DNA of 64,000 nt from Glebionis coronaria (Eukaryota > Streptophyta > Magnoliopsida > Asterales > Asteraceae): contig CM046882.1 in assembly GCA_025667525.1 (NCBI GenBank), forward strand, positions 502,580,792 through 502,644,791, written 5' to 3'. Under the pieces are notes generated by a model that ran no database searches, had not been told where the DNA came from, and saw only the letters and a program-made list of their open reading frames with translations. The translations under genes were made by a program, and so were the position numbers. Below are positions 47,701 through 57,491 of the stretch, one piece after another (position 1 is the stretch's first letter; every line of letters starts with the position of its first letter).

Positions 47701-48079
47701 GTAGGCGAACGGCCTCTTGTGGCACCCCATTGTATTTGACGGTATTGGACAATTGGGTAAATCTTTTGATATGATCATGGGGGTCATCTTGGGAACGACC
47801 CAAAAATGGGATAGCGGAAACCATTTTAATTAAATCCGGTTTGAGTTCAAAATTATTTGCTCCAATTGCGGGGACAACGATAGCGTCATCGTTTCCTTCA
47901 ACGTGAGATTGCAAAATCTCGAGCATAGGTCGGTTATCCGTTTCCATTGTATTGTCGAAAGCACGATTCTCGGGATCGGCTTGAATGACGGTCTTTTTGT
48001 TTTTCGTCTTCTTCTTTTTGGAAGAATTAGAAGTATTTGGTACACCACTTGGTATGTATGTACGCGCGCGAGTGCGCAT
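44795..48079 (-). CDS. gag: Athila gag-protease with acidic C-terminal extension
   Basis: A continuous frame. ATG 48079 (MRTRAR) is preferred because it aligns with the first Athila start; the frame is also open upstream to an ATG at 48205. Residues counted from 48205: basic stretch 60-72; capsid core about 93-300 (MLEILQSHVEG, FPFSLEGQARIWLDKEPPQ, FINYFFPPSRT, INTFYNGL); zinc knuckle CETCGGPHSYFNC 349-361; Asn/Gln-rich low complexity 400-480; heptad-like helix 480-520; Pro-rich 565-610; protease 695-800 with catalytic ADLGAS (D718) and LILGRPFL. From about 845 to 1040 the chain is rich in Asp, Glu, Ser and Thr, ending in about 95 less acidic residues. RT should begin here but is absent. The frame looks functional. 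I know of no named domain for the tail. Confidence 0.88.
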   Translation of the reverse strand: MRTRARTYIPSGVPNTSNSSKKKKTKNKKTVIQADPENRAFDNTMETDNRPMLEILQSHVEGNDDAIVVPAIGANNFELKPDLIKMVSAIPFLGRSQDDPHDHIKRFTQLSNTVKYNGVPQEAVRLQLFPFSLEGQARIWLDKEPPQSITTWIDLETKFINYFFPPSRTTALRNEIINFEQQYGETFSESWDRFKDLLRKCPQHGFTKVHQINTFYNGLTLNDQDSLNSAAGGNILVKTMNEAWAIIENKAKVQTKSGRANMASASTSNNEVNDQIKELTSIVKTLALRTDALTTHVHAVKDNSETCETCGGPHSYFNCDKVYNQQQQVCAFNANERVPFKPNVDVNHLSYNSTNYLAPPGFVAPQRPPPPAQNTQYQNRNQGPQMGNFQGNANQGNFNSQNQGFQNNQGFYNNNGFQSQNQGVNNQGFNQMNMQNPQMDLVLQKLTEHEKIMQAMQASTRQMQESNDKRFLTMLQTLRPQGALPSNTEINPRANVSAINTRSGANLVGPSISSPIKERQGPEVIMSNPTPPPVIPPTTTPSSSPPLPKEPIPTVVQEASPSLSQPKPNIPYPSRLGKTKVLNKDDIHVSNFLKMISNVNVNVSLIEALAQMPKFVKMFKDLLNKKEKMVELVNTRLNENCSAVLLKELPEKLGDPGRFVLPCSFPQIDDCMALADLGASINLMPLSVWKQLSLPDLVPTRMTLELANRTLAYPVGIAEDVFVRVGTFTFPVDFVVVDYEMDPRIPLILGRPFLRSGKALVDVAEGELILRVRDEQQVFKMGKITTKSNGKESVNMIDVLNYNDDEIFVNPFGIEKSNQNDFVKNSSLPLEPQIFETPIYDTDSDDTSSSDHTIFGLDDSSFDPPTFDPPIYDTSIFDTYDDDTSLSDLINFNDPPHDLNVPHISMSDSSMETPFDFYIPILEVMTIEEDPPLLEIIPNLEVIPFEEDLDIFLNTYFPHEEEFSYDSDDTYVFTSSLEEDDFPTLDFDDVLSLNVTTSCYFPVKESVFDPRINTFMLSLPYHLTFTCKKLLPKDTPLFYDLRTTSGFISFCDGNYVFDPGGFFMGYALFDFTSPLYHGEIFLPWKSRLFHDFPI

Positions 48080-48236
48080 ACAATTAAAACTTTGGAATGA
48101 GGTAGGTGACCTCGGTCGACTTTGAGAAGAAAAGGATTTCCCTCTCGCGGAGCAATAAGAAAAAGCTACAAAAATATATACGTAAAATACTACTTGAGTT
48201 GGCAAACCAATAATCGGTCGTCCCTCTCAATATACG

Positions 48237-48337
48237 CACAAGCAAGCGGGAAAACGAGGTGGCACAAGGCACTTAAAAACCTTTTTCCTTAGACGGCCTT
48301 TTATAGCTCGTCGCCTTATACCCACCTTATAGTTTGT
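48237..48337 (-). other. Conserved two-part leader module, reverse Athila
   Basis: On the minus strand, part 1 (48337-48315) is identical to 19829-19851, and part 2 (48248-48237) is CGCTTGCTTGTG. Spacing is 89 bases against 88 and 84 in the other two elements. The intervening sequence is only partly similar. It sits 160-260 bases before the preferred gag ATG. Confidence 0.6.
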
Positions 48338-48828
48338 ATATATCGAGTTCAAACGTCTTACTAGTATTTATCTATTTTGCCCTTTTTTTCTCGTTATGGA
48401 TTCGAATACAATAGTTAGGTGATGAAATCCCAACTAAGGCCTTATTTGATAAGTAGGTAATTTATTGTGCTACGTAATATAATATAGTAAAATGAAAAAT
48501 CTTTTTGTATTTTTTTTTTAGAAAAATATATATTCACAAGAAAAACGAAAGAAATCGAATAAGAAAAATAACAATAATACGTAATATTTTTGGTGTAATA
48601 CGTTTAGGAAAACGTATTACTTTTGGATTTTTTAATTTTTTTTTTTTTTGGTGCAATTCTTAGGAAAGAAATTGCTTTGTGGTTTTTTTTTTTAATTTTT
48701 TTGTATTTTAAAGTTTTTGATTTTTTTTTTGTGTTTTTGATTTTGTGTGCAAGAAATGTAACGTTCAAAGGATGAACGGATCCCAAAATCCAAACGTCTT
48801 CACGAAAAAAATCGTCAATCGTACGAGC

Positions 48829-48846
48829 GAAGCGGCAGCGGCGCCA
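48829..48846 (-). other. Primer binding site of the reverse Athila
   Basis: The minus strand reads TGGCGCCGCTGCCGCTTC, two bases after the LTR end. The first 14 bases equal the first Athila's site and complement tRNA-Asp with the same one change; the match then stops. Confidence 0.8.
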
Positions 48847-48848
48847 TT

Positions 48849-51215
48849 TGAAACTAGGCTTTTGTTAATCCAAATTTAAACAATTTATCGTTCGTTTTCC
48901 TCGACTCACTCGAATTTGATTTCCAATTTTAACGTAGAGATTAATTGTTTTTGGTTAATAATACTTGATTGGTAATCTATGTCTATTTAAGCTAAAAATG
49001 GGAAAAATATGTAGGCTAAGGACTATATAAAAATAAAAGCGCAATTAATTCACGTAAATATTACTCTAAAATGCAATGTAAAATTAAACTACAAATATAG
49101 ATCTAGATGCAACAAAAATAAACTATAATTAAAAATAAATGTAAATGAGAAATTAATCTAAATGCAAGCACGTAATAGCAAATAAAAGTGACGAAAAATG
49201 AAATCACAAAGATAAACTTAAAAATTAAGCATAAAGCTTCAACCTTTTAAGCTTACTAATCTTTTTAGACGATAAAGCTACAAGCTTTATGTACTAATAA
49301 GCTTAATAATCACAAAAAAGGTGTAAACTTTTTACTAATAATGAGCTTATCTAAATGAAATCTACTTTTAAAAACTTTTAAACTATTTTTTTTAAACACA
49401 AATAATAATAACTAAAACTAATTAAACCGATTTTTATAAAAAATATAACTTTTATTTAAAACAATTTAAACTAAAACTATCTAATTAAATAAAACTAAAG
49501 CGATTAAACTAGAAAAATAAAAAGGAAAGCTTTAGTACCCGTAGTCCGTAGAAAAACGCTCTAAACAAACAACATCAACAACATCAACAAAATACGGCCC
49601 GTTAAGTACACGGCCAACCAAATTAATCTCTAACCAAACTAATCAACCATATCAACTTGAACCAAATTAATCAACTATAAGCTCTTCTTCGAAAATGATA
49701 GATCGATACGCCGAGATCAAAGAAAACATAAAATGTTAGAATAATAAGCAATAATTATTAAATGATAAAGATATTTAATTAAAACTTATAGATCTAAAAT
49801 ATTTTTTATGTTTTACAAAAGTATTTTAAATTTTAAAGCTAAAAATTATAGATCTACTTAATCTATTTAAAAACCTAATAGATCTAACTATTTTTTTTGT
49901 TTTTTGAAAATATTTTTAGTTTTTTTTTTAAAGCTTAAACTAATAGATCTAAATAACTAATTAATAAAAACTAAAAGTGCTTAAATAAAAAGCTAGCTTA
50001 TAAATAAGTCGTAAGCCTAAGCTTAGGACTTATGAGATTTAAAAAGCTAAAAAGCTAATTAAACGATTACTCCACAAATAAGCTAGATCTACTAAAAGGC
50101 AACAATAAGCTTGAAATAAAATTAATTATTCCAAACTTTATATAAATCTAATCTTATTTGGAAAAAAGTTATAAAAACTTATCCCAAAATAATAAGATAG
50201 ATTATTATAAAATTAAAAAGAAAGGAAGAATGAGAATATTATTAAGCTAGAACTTGAATTTTATTAAAAACTTTAATATTACAAAGCTTGAAAATTAAAA
50301 TTACAAAATATAAAACTATATGAAAAACATAAGAGAAAGAACTAGAAAAAAAACTTGATTAAATGGGATGAGGGAAGGCTTTATATAGGCAGCCAACATA
50401 GGGGTATTATAGTAATTTCACTATGTAATTTTTGCTTCAAAGTTAAGCAAATTTAAGGACAGCTGGCCCTCTATTCTTGTTTTCTCCGAATGGTGCTTGA
50501 CAGCTGGGAATTTTCGCCAATCATTAGCCAGGCACACGCTCCTTTAACTTTGTTTTCATCACCACTGCCACGTGGCAGTCCCTGATTAGCTAGCCGCCAC
50601 TTGCACACTGCCACCTCGTACAGACGTGGCGGCGCCGCCGTCACGTGTCATGCTCCTGTTGGCCAGCCGCCAGCCGCCACTGCCACGTCTGAAATAACAT
50701 GCCACCTCGTACTGACACGTCAGTCTGACGTGTCAGCGCCGCCACTGCAATCACTGAGCGCCTCGTGTCGCGCCCTGATTGGCCTGCCACCGCTGCTACA
50801 ATACCTGGTACCTGCAAGAACAGAGAATTGTCAGTGCCACGTGGCGCGCTGGCATTGGCCAGCCGCCGCCACATGGTGCTGACGTCATCGCTGACGTCAG
50901 CCGGTTTGGACCGGGTTTGAACCGGTCTGAACCTGGTCTGGTTCTGGTTCGGGTCGGGACCGGGTCTGGACCGGTTTGCTTCTGGTTCGTGTCGGCCACG
51001 TGGACCACTGAGGTGGTGCCACGTGGCACTGAGTATAAATACCCAGCATAAGCCTTCCCCAAGATTCGAACTCGGGTCTGGTCTGCCAAAGCCGAAAGAC
51101 GCAGCCACTGGGGCGTGCAGCCTTTCAGGTTTATATATGCAAAACATTTTTCTTAACCCCTTTCCTGGCATGGTTTGACTGAGGGTTGACCCCCTTTGAC
51201 TTGTTTGACCAGATT

Positions 51216-51257
<42 letters not shown>

Positions 51258-51801
51258 TTAATTACGAAAATTATTTTATTTTTAATAAAAACTTTATTTT
51301 ATTTATTTATTTTCGGAAAGTATTTTATATATATATTTAATTTTTTTAAAAACTATTTATTTATTAGAAAAAACTAATTAATTTTATTTTAAAAACTAAT
51401 TAAACTTAAAAAATTAATAGAAAACAAACCGTAAAGAGTTACGATGCGAGGTCAGAACCGTTGGTTTCGTAATTTTGTGCTCTTCAATGTGGTTTATTAG
51501 TGGATGACTTTGGAGATTGGCAAGAATGGCCCTTGTTGTAAAATCTTCATCAAATATTCATTTTTAATCCTCCAAACTTCATTCTTTTGGCACTTTTTGG
51601 TCTTTTGACTTTATCTTTCACTTTTTCTTCGATAAATGACCGTGAAATCCCGTGTTTTCTTTCCTTTTGACCTTTTGTATCTATTTCACACAAAAACACA
51701 AAACCACGCGTAATTCCGACTTTTACGATACTAAACACATGATTAGGTCTTGTTTTTCCTTGATTTTAGTGGCAAAAAGATAAGTGTTTACACACTTATT
51801 A
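48849..51801 (-). repeat. 5' LTR of the reverse Athila
   Basis: 2,953 bases, almost identical to 39797-42758. Differences seen by eye include the 9-base microsatellite change, GCCGCC/GCCGTC near 50641, GGGTCT/TGGTCT near 50934, and CATGTGG/CACGTGG near 50999. TATA box at 50380-50387 on the minus strand. Confidence 0.92.
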
Positions 51802-53314
51802 ACCTGTAGAAAGTCCACCTAAAAATTTATCAAAAGATTTTACTCTTTAGACTCACTAGTCAAAACATCTTTGACGTATAAGATCCGGACAGTTTTGAAC
51901 ACTTGACTCGTGAAACCATTTTGACCATCAATAGCATTTTCGTTTGCAAAATCAATCATTGAATTTGAAAATAGACTAAAAAAGATAAGTTTAGGGCCTG
52001 AGATCAACCTCTAAACATTTTTAGAACTCCACTTATAGTCCCCGAGATTTGATCCAAATATCGACAACAATTTCGTATTGTGTCGATACTCGCCTCCCGG
52101 TACACGAAGATTCAAACTAGCATAACTTCTTCCTTGTTTTGAGTTAAAAAGCCTAGTTTATACCAAAACTAGCGTCTCGACAACCACTACAACACTATCC
52201 TATAATATCAAGCTCTTATCAACCTTTGACCCATAAAAACAGCCCTAAACCTGCTGATCAAAAGACCCTTTAGAAAATCACATTAGATCATCATTTTGAC
52301 CCATTTTAACAAATTCCCCTCCTAATGTTATCTCCTAGACATCCTAAACAGTCCTACCATCCCAAATTTCTTTCATGTTACATAAACAAAAATCAAATAA
52401 AAAACTTAAACTTTTTATCATTAAAACATGATGATCTTATCAAAAACAACACATGCATGATCATCAAAACCTCCTACCAATCATAAATTATAAAAAGCTT
52501 GAAAACTTGATGTATGTGTGAGATTTTTACATCATTAGAATCACCTTTGAAAATCTATATGTGGTCTTGTTTTAGAATTAAAAGATTCAAGCTAGAAATC
52601 ACAAAATTTGGTGTTCTAGGTGTGGTGAGGGTGGCGGTATTTTAAAGAGAAGAAAGGGAGTGAGAGTAAATTTTTTGTTGTGTGTGTTTTGAGTGAAGGA
52701 AAATAAGGTGTTGTTAGGTAAAAAAAATTTATATATATATATAGTGGTGTTAGGGTAGAAATTGCAATTATTAAATAGTTTTTGATTAAAATGTAATTAA
52801 ATAGTTTAAAGGGTAGAAAATGACTATTAGTCAATTTTGAAAATATTTACGGGGCTCGGGTTTCGTAAAAATACTTTTCAAAAGTTAAAATGCATCATAA
52901 ATATGATAATAAGGTTTCCCGACACGACTTAACACGTGATTAAAACGAAATCGTCGAAAATATTAATTGTTGAAACAATTGATAATAAAATGTAAAATAT
53001 CGGGCATCCGTCGGTATCGCGATCACTAGTAGTTCTCGTTATACGTTGATTTGAGTAAACTCTTTGTAAAATGCACGCGGGTGCTTTTAAATCAAAACTT
53101 TGATTTAAATAAATATGGAAAAAAAAAATAAATTTTTTATAATTCCAAATAAAGTATAATCAACGATCAGAAAATACTTAAATAGTATATTTCATTAAAA
53201 TTATCAAGATCTCAGGATTTAGTATAAAGAATTCAAGAAAATATAATACGTTAGAAAATTCAAAAAGCACGAGTAAAAGAATAAAATAATACCAGAAAAA
53301 TACGAGTTCTTACA
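51802..53314 (-). repeat. Solo LTR of a Tekay relative, right piece
   Basis: Begins with the duplicated ACCTG (51802-51806) and ends TTACA, so on the minus strand the LTR starts TGTAAGAACTCG. A minus-strand TATA candidate (TATATAAA) is at 52728-52735. There is no primer site, purine tract or coding sequence, as expected for a solo LTR. The right target copy TAAAA follows at 53315-53319. Confidence 0.8.
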
Positions 53315-55171
53315 TAAAAGTCGCGTTTTTGTCGTGGGATTCATAGTCGAGGTCATAAGGGTTAACATGCAACTCGAATTTTTGAAAACTGTCAAGGAAT
53401 GCACATTTTGGTTCATAAGCCACGAGTTGAATTTTGGCTAATATGTTGTGTCTTTTTTTGTTGTTCCTACATCGAAGAAAGAAGAACCAACAAAAAAATA
53501 GTATTTTTTTAATAAACAAGTGGAGTACATGTATGTACTATGGTGTCAGCACAGTGTGTGAGGAACAAACAAAACAACAAGAATGGCATTTCATTATATT
53601 AGCATGTGTAATTTAATAGGGAAATAAACCTCACTTAATTAGTAGATTTATCAAAATTGAATCTTTTATTTAATTTAAACTTACCACTTAAAAATTAGAA
53701 AAAGATTAAATATTTATAATATAATTTAACCCGGATTAAATTGGTGTCACAGTTAGCGTGTGGAGCGTGGGATTAGGCATTCCTCGTGTTAATCGTATAT
53801 GTCGGGTCTCATTGGCTCTAACCGAACTAAAAGACCCAATCAAAATGGGTCCCGGACAAAGGTCTCATAATTTATTTAAAGACGCCCCAAAAGGGACTAT
53901 CACTTTATTTTTGGCATTCATATTTAGTTGACGATAAAAATAGTAAGACGAATAGGACTAATATATATATTTATTGGACAAAAAATAGGATTAGGGCCTT
54001 ATTATTATCTGGACTATATCGGACTAAGACTTAAATAATTATTGGACATAGTTAGAGACCAACTACCAATAGACCCAAACAAAAATATATAAATTGTCGC
54101 GTCTATTTTTTCTAAGAGTCTGTCCTTGTGTCGTCTTAAATTAATTATTTTTGTGTGCGTTTTTATTTATAAACTTTGACATTTTAATATACTTTTACTT
54201 TTAAAATAGAAAGTAAATGTTTTGATTTATTAATTAATAAGTGCATGTACAATGTAAAGACGAAATAATTATTTATTTGCATTACTTTTAGCTTAATTAC
54301 TCATTATTATTGCTAGGCTGCGGATAGGGTTGACGTTGTTGCGTGCTTTTTCCGTGCCTACTACTTTATTTCTTTTACTTGACTATCATTTGAGGTGAGT
54401 TTATAGCCCCTTTTTTTAACTGCTTTTACTATTTTTTGGGGTGAGACATTGCTTAATTTAACGTATTAACACAAGTGCATTAACTAATTTATGTACTAGT
54501 CTAAGTCCCACATAAAACTTAGTTGCTTTGGCCCGTGAATCATGAACCGTTAATTACTTTGTGTAAGCGCGAATGTTATGGATAGATCTATCGGGGTTGA
54601 CGCCACTGTCCGGCTTGGTCCAATAGAGGACAAGCGGGCACGGTTTCATTTGAGTCTGAGAAAGGATGTCGTGGGTTTAGGCATCCAGTTGGGCTACATT
54701 ATATGATCATACTGTCGGTGTGGTTAACGTTTCGGTGTCATGAGCTTAGACTGTAATGAATGCTTTTATGATGAATTTGTATTTGTTATACTGTCATCAT
54801 GTTTGGGAAAATCTTGTGGTTCATTAAACACTTCTAATTAACTAAACCTATGAACACATCAGCTTTTTGTTCACACTTTAGCAATGTTTTACTCAGGTAC
54901 TAATATTAAAGATGTTATGTGAGGCCTCATGCATTTCCGTCATTTCTGTTAAAAATAAAGATCATTTGTATCATTTGAAAACTACATTTTCGTATCTGTG
55001 ACCAGTTATTATGTTTCCGCACTATGTTTAAACTCTTTATTTTATTAAATGCAAGTGATCAACTTTCCGAACGTCTCAATTAGAGGTCGTTCTTTGTGAC
55101 TATGTGTATGATAGTCATGACGTCACTACCCCCTTATTGCCTTTATACTCTGATATTCTGGGGGTGTGACA
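53315..55171 (+). repeat. Tekay 3' LTR, third piece
   Basis: Resumes at GTCGCG (compare 7627 in the 5' LTR) and runs to GGGTGTGACA. TATA box at 54086-54093. It includes about 70 bases (54496-54565) absent from the 5' LTR. Part of that stretch matches the solo LTR, so it is ancestral. ACAAG at 55172-55176 closes the element. Confidence 0.9.
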
Positions 55172-56123
55172 ACAAGCCTTCTACAAAAGAGAAGAAACCT
55201 TACACAAGTAGCTTACACCAATTTCTAACATAAATCCAAAGGTCAAGTTATAATCCTAGCTAGACACAATCTATCACACGCGTTTGTATTTTAAAAATTA
55301 AAATACTAACCGATCACACACGTATTTTCTCACTAGAAAATACCACCACGATCAACTCGATCAAACTGCTACACTAGATTATAAACAGCTTGGATGATGA
55401 ATATTGCAACACAATTGTAACTACGTTACGTAAGCAAAACCTAATCTATGACACTTTGTATCTTAGCGATTATGAGTATTATTCTCTTCGATATAAAGAG
55501 AAAAACTTGGATAAACAAAATCAATACAAGATATATGATCAACGAATGGAAATGAAAGTATTCTTAATTTACAAAAGGTTTTTAGAATGTTCTAAAAGGT
55601 GCCTTAATCTCAGGATTAGTTACGCATTATAGGAGAGAGGCGTCAACTGCTAGTATTGCCGGTTCCTTAGCTAACCTAACCGATCCCATATCGGTATATG
55701 GGCTGATAAGCTAATGCTATTGGCATCGTCAGGTCTAGTTTTAGTCTAAACACTCCTATTTTGTCCTTTTTTGAGGATGTATTTTATGGACTAGATTTGA
55801 CTAGCTGTGTGTGTGTGAGGGTGGGGGGGGGGGATCTGGTTTCATATGTTTATTAATTTATAAAAACATATATAACAATTATAAAGCACTTTGCTAATCA
55901 TTTTTATAAAATAACTTTATTGTGAAAAATGTAAAGTTTAACAAAACAAAATTGTCTGTTTGATCATTTAACAAGTATATTATAAGTTTGTTCATATCTT
56001 AAGTGATTAACGTCGTAATGAAAATTAACGACTAATAACTTGTTCGCGTCTAGTTCTACGTAGATTTTTTTACATTTTGTGATTATCAAAAAGTAGATCA
56101 ATCGAAAAGTATAAATAACCTTT
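55172..56123. other. Unassigned right flank of the Tekay element
   Basis: It continues the sequence left of 6084 after the ACAAG duplication. An 80-residue frame at 55390-55632 has no recognisable motif, and I do not support it as a gene. A (TG)n run at 55806 and an 11-base G run at 55823-55833 are present. Nothing else recognised. Confidence 0.5.
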
Positions 56124-56595
56124 TGATGTGTGCTTAAACACACATCTTAATTAGGCCTACAAAGCTCAAATTACCCAACTCATTGAAAACTAAACATGAA
56201 ATGTGCTTAAATAAATTTTAAATATGCTTGGAATGTGTTATTATATCTTGTAGGTACAATGGATGAAAAACGAAGCAAAAATAAGGATTTTCGGATGAGT
56301 TTCGACGACGTTTACACATGTATCAAGATTCAAACAAATAACTAAAAATATAACGAGCTCACTGTTGAAAAGAGCACAATTTTACAAAGCCAACGGTTCT
56401 GACCTCGCCATGTGACTAGCCCCGGTTTGCATGTTACGAAATTATTTCTTTTAAAGAAAGTATTAAATAAGTTTTTATAATTAAATTAAATTATTAAAAT
56501 AAATAAATTAAATAATTTCCATTTTTATGAATTTTTAATAATTTTAAATTTTTATAAATTAAATCAAGTTTTAAATAATAATTATAATATATTTT

Positions 56596-56637
<42 letters not shown>
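56124..56637 (+). repeat. Truncated Athila-type LTR
   Basis: Starts TGATGTGTGCTTAAACACAC followed by ATC, a terminal palindrome like those of the other Athila LTRs. Further in, AAGAGCACAATTTTAC and CCAACGGTTCTGACCTCGC match the minus-strand sequence of the reverse Athila LTR (near 42390-42430). It breaks off in an (ATT)n tract (56598-56637), which corresponds in position to the (AAT)n of that LTR. No TATA box, U5 or partner LTR. Confidence 0.65.
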
Positions 56638-56639
<2 letters not shown>

Positions 56640-56832
56640 ATTGTTTTTATTGAACATCACTTTATTAGAATAATAGGATTTACAAAAAGTTAGTGGGAAG
56701 CTTAGAAACAATTTAGGCTCCCACTCCTCTAGCGATTGCAAACCCGATCCTATTAAACAAATAACAAGCACCATGTGACCCAATATCCTAAGTCATAGAG
56801 TATCTTCGGATCCGCTTTAGTAAGTCAGCCGC

Positions 56833-56905
<73 letters not shown>
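56598..56905. repeat. Two (ATT)n microsatellites around a small insertion
   Basis: ATT repeats at 56598-56637 and 56834-56905 flank about 195 bases containing a decayed coding fragment. The arrangement suggests that the fragment inserted into, or recombined through, one microsatellite belonging to the truncated LTR. Confidence 0.6.
56688..56833 (-). pseudogene. Decayed fragment, first copy of the FNRIGF family
   Basis: On the minus strand the sequence reads LLKRIRRYSM, then after a stop DIG, FNRIGFAIARGVGA and, after another stop, IVSKLPTNFL. It is clearly homologous to the C-terminal part of the 57492-57972 fragment but more decayed. I do not know the family's function; such C-terminal fragments recur in plant repeat annotations as I remember them. 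Confidence 0.5.
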
Positions 56906-56909
<4 letters not shown>

Positions 56910-57048
56910 TATTTTATTTTATTTTAACTTTCAAATTATTCATTCTTTTTTTTACATCAACAAAGCTTATCCCAAACCAAACTGTTACATATCCAAATTA
57001 AAACAAAATAAAAAACATCACCGAAGACCTTGAATCTTTCTCATCCGA

Positions 57049-57234
57049 AGAAAATATGCTTGTCATTGTCGTGATTGATTGGGGGCAGTAACATAGATCC
57101 ATATATGAAAATGGTGATACCCACAAAAGAAATCAACAAACACAACCTCCCAAAACCGAACTCCCAAACCCAAGAAAATATGTTTGCCATTGTCGTGGTT
57201 GATGGGGGGGGCAGTAACATAGATCCATAGATAT
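57049..57234. repeat. Diverged duplication with 125-base period
   Basis: GAAAATATGCTTGTCATTGT...GGGGGCAGTAACATAGATCC (from 57049) recurs as GAAAATATGTTTGCCATTGT...GGGGGGCAGTAACATAGATCC (from about 57174). About 57 bases are shared with a few differences. No coding role. Confidence 0.7.
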
Positions 57235-57491
57235 AGGTACGGATATAGAAACAACCATGTAGGTGCGAGTCACTTTTTAGGAATATCCACCATTGTGGAA
57301 AAAGAATACTAGATCTGGGAAATGAATTTGATTTGTTTTTGAAATTGAACATGATAATTGAAAGAGGTTTAAGTTTATTGGTAGCCCTCCGAACCTCCAA
57401 CGTGTAGCCGGAGGCGGCGGCTAAAAGATGGTTTAGGTTAATGGTTAGAGAGAAAAGATTTTTAGGGTTCTAAAAATGTCTACTTGTTTTT

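Larger units (their letters stand above)
39797..51801 (-). mobile_element. Young non-autonomous Athila element with gag-protease only
   Basis: On the minus strand: 5' LTR (51801-48849), tRNA-Asp-type PBS, leader, one open gag-protease frame (48079-44795), 2 kb untranslated, purine tract, 3' LTR (42758-39797). ACCTG flanks it on both sides (39792-39796, 51802-51806). By eye the two LTRs differ by one microsatellite length change and about eight single bases over 2.95 kb, so insertion was recent. RT, RNase H and integrase are entirely absent, so pol would have to come from another element. Confidence 0.9.
6084..55171 (+). mobile_element. Tekay-type chromovirus (Ty3/gypsy), inactive, carrying nested insertions
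   Basis: Order: LTR (6084-9399), initiator-Met PBS, gag, protease, RT, RNase H, integrase, chromodomain, purine tract, LTR. The 3' LTR is in three pieces (14504-15301, 37633-38387, 53315-55171) that align in order to the 5' LTR. Both outer sides carry ACAAG (6079-6083, 55172-55176), so the span is one insertion event expanded by later arrivals. All coding domains are damaged. The Tekay assignment comes from the domain order, the integrase-linked chromodomain, the TGGTATCAGAG primer site and the long LTRs. Confidence 0.87.

Noticed and set aside
55390..55632. 80-residue plus-strand frame as a host gene
   Set aside because: No motif, no splice-compatible neighbours, and located in unassigned repeat flank.
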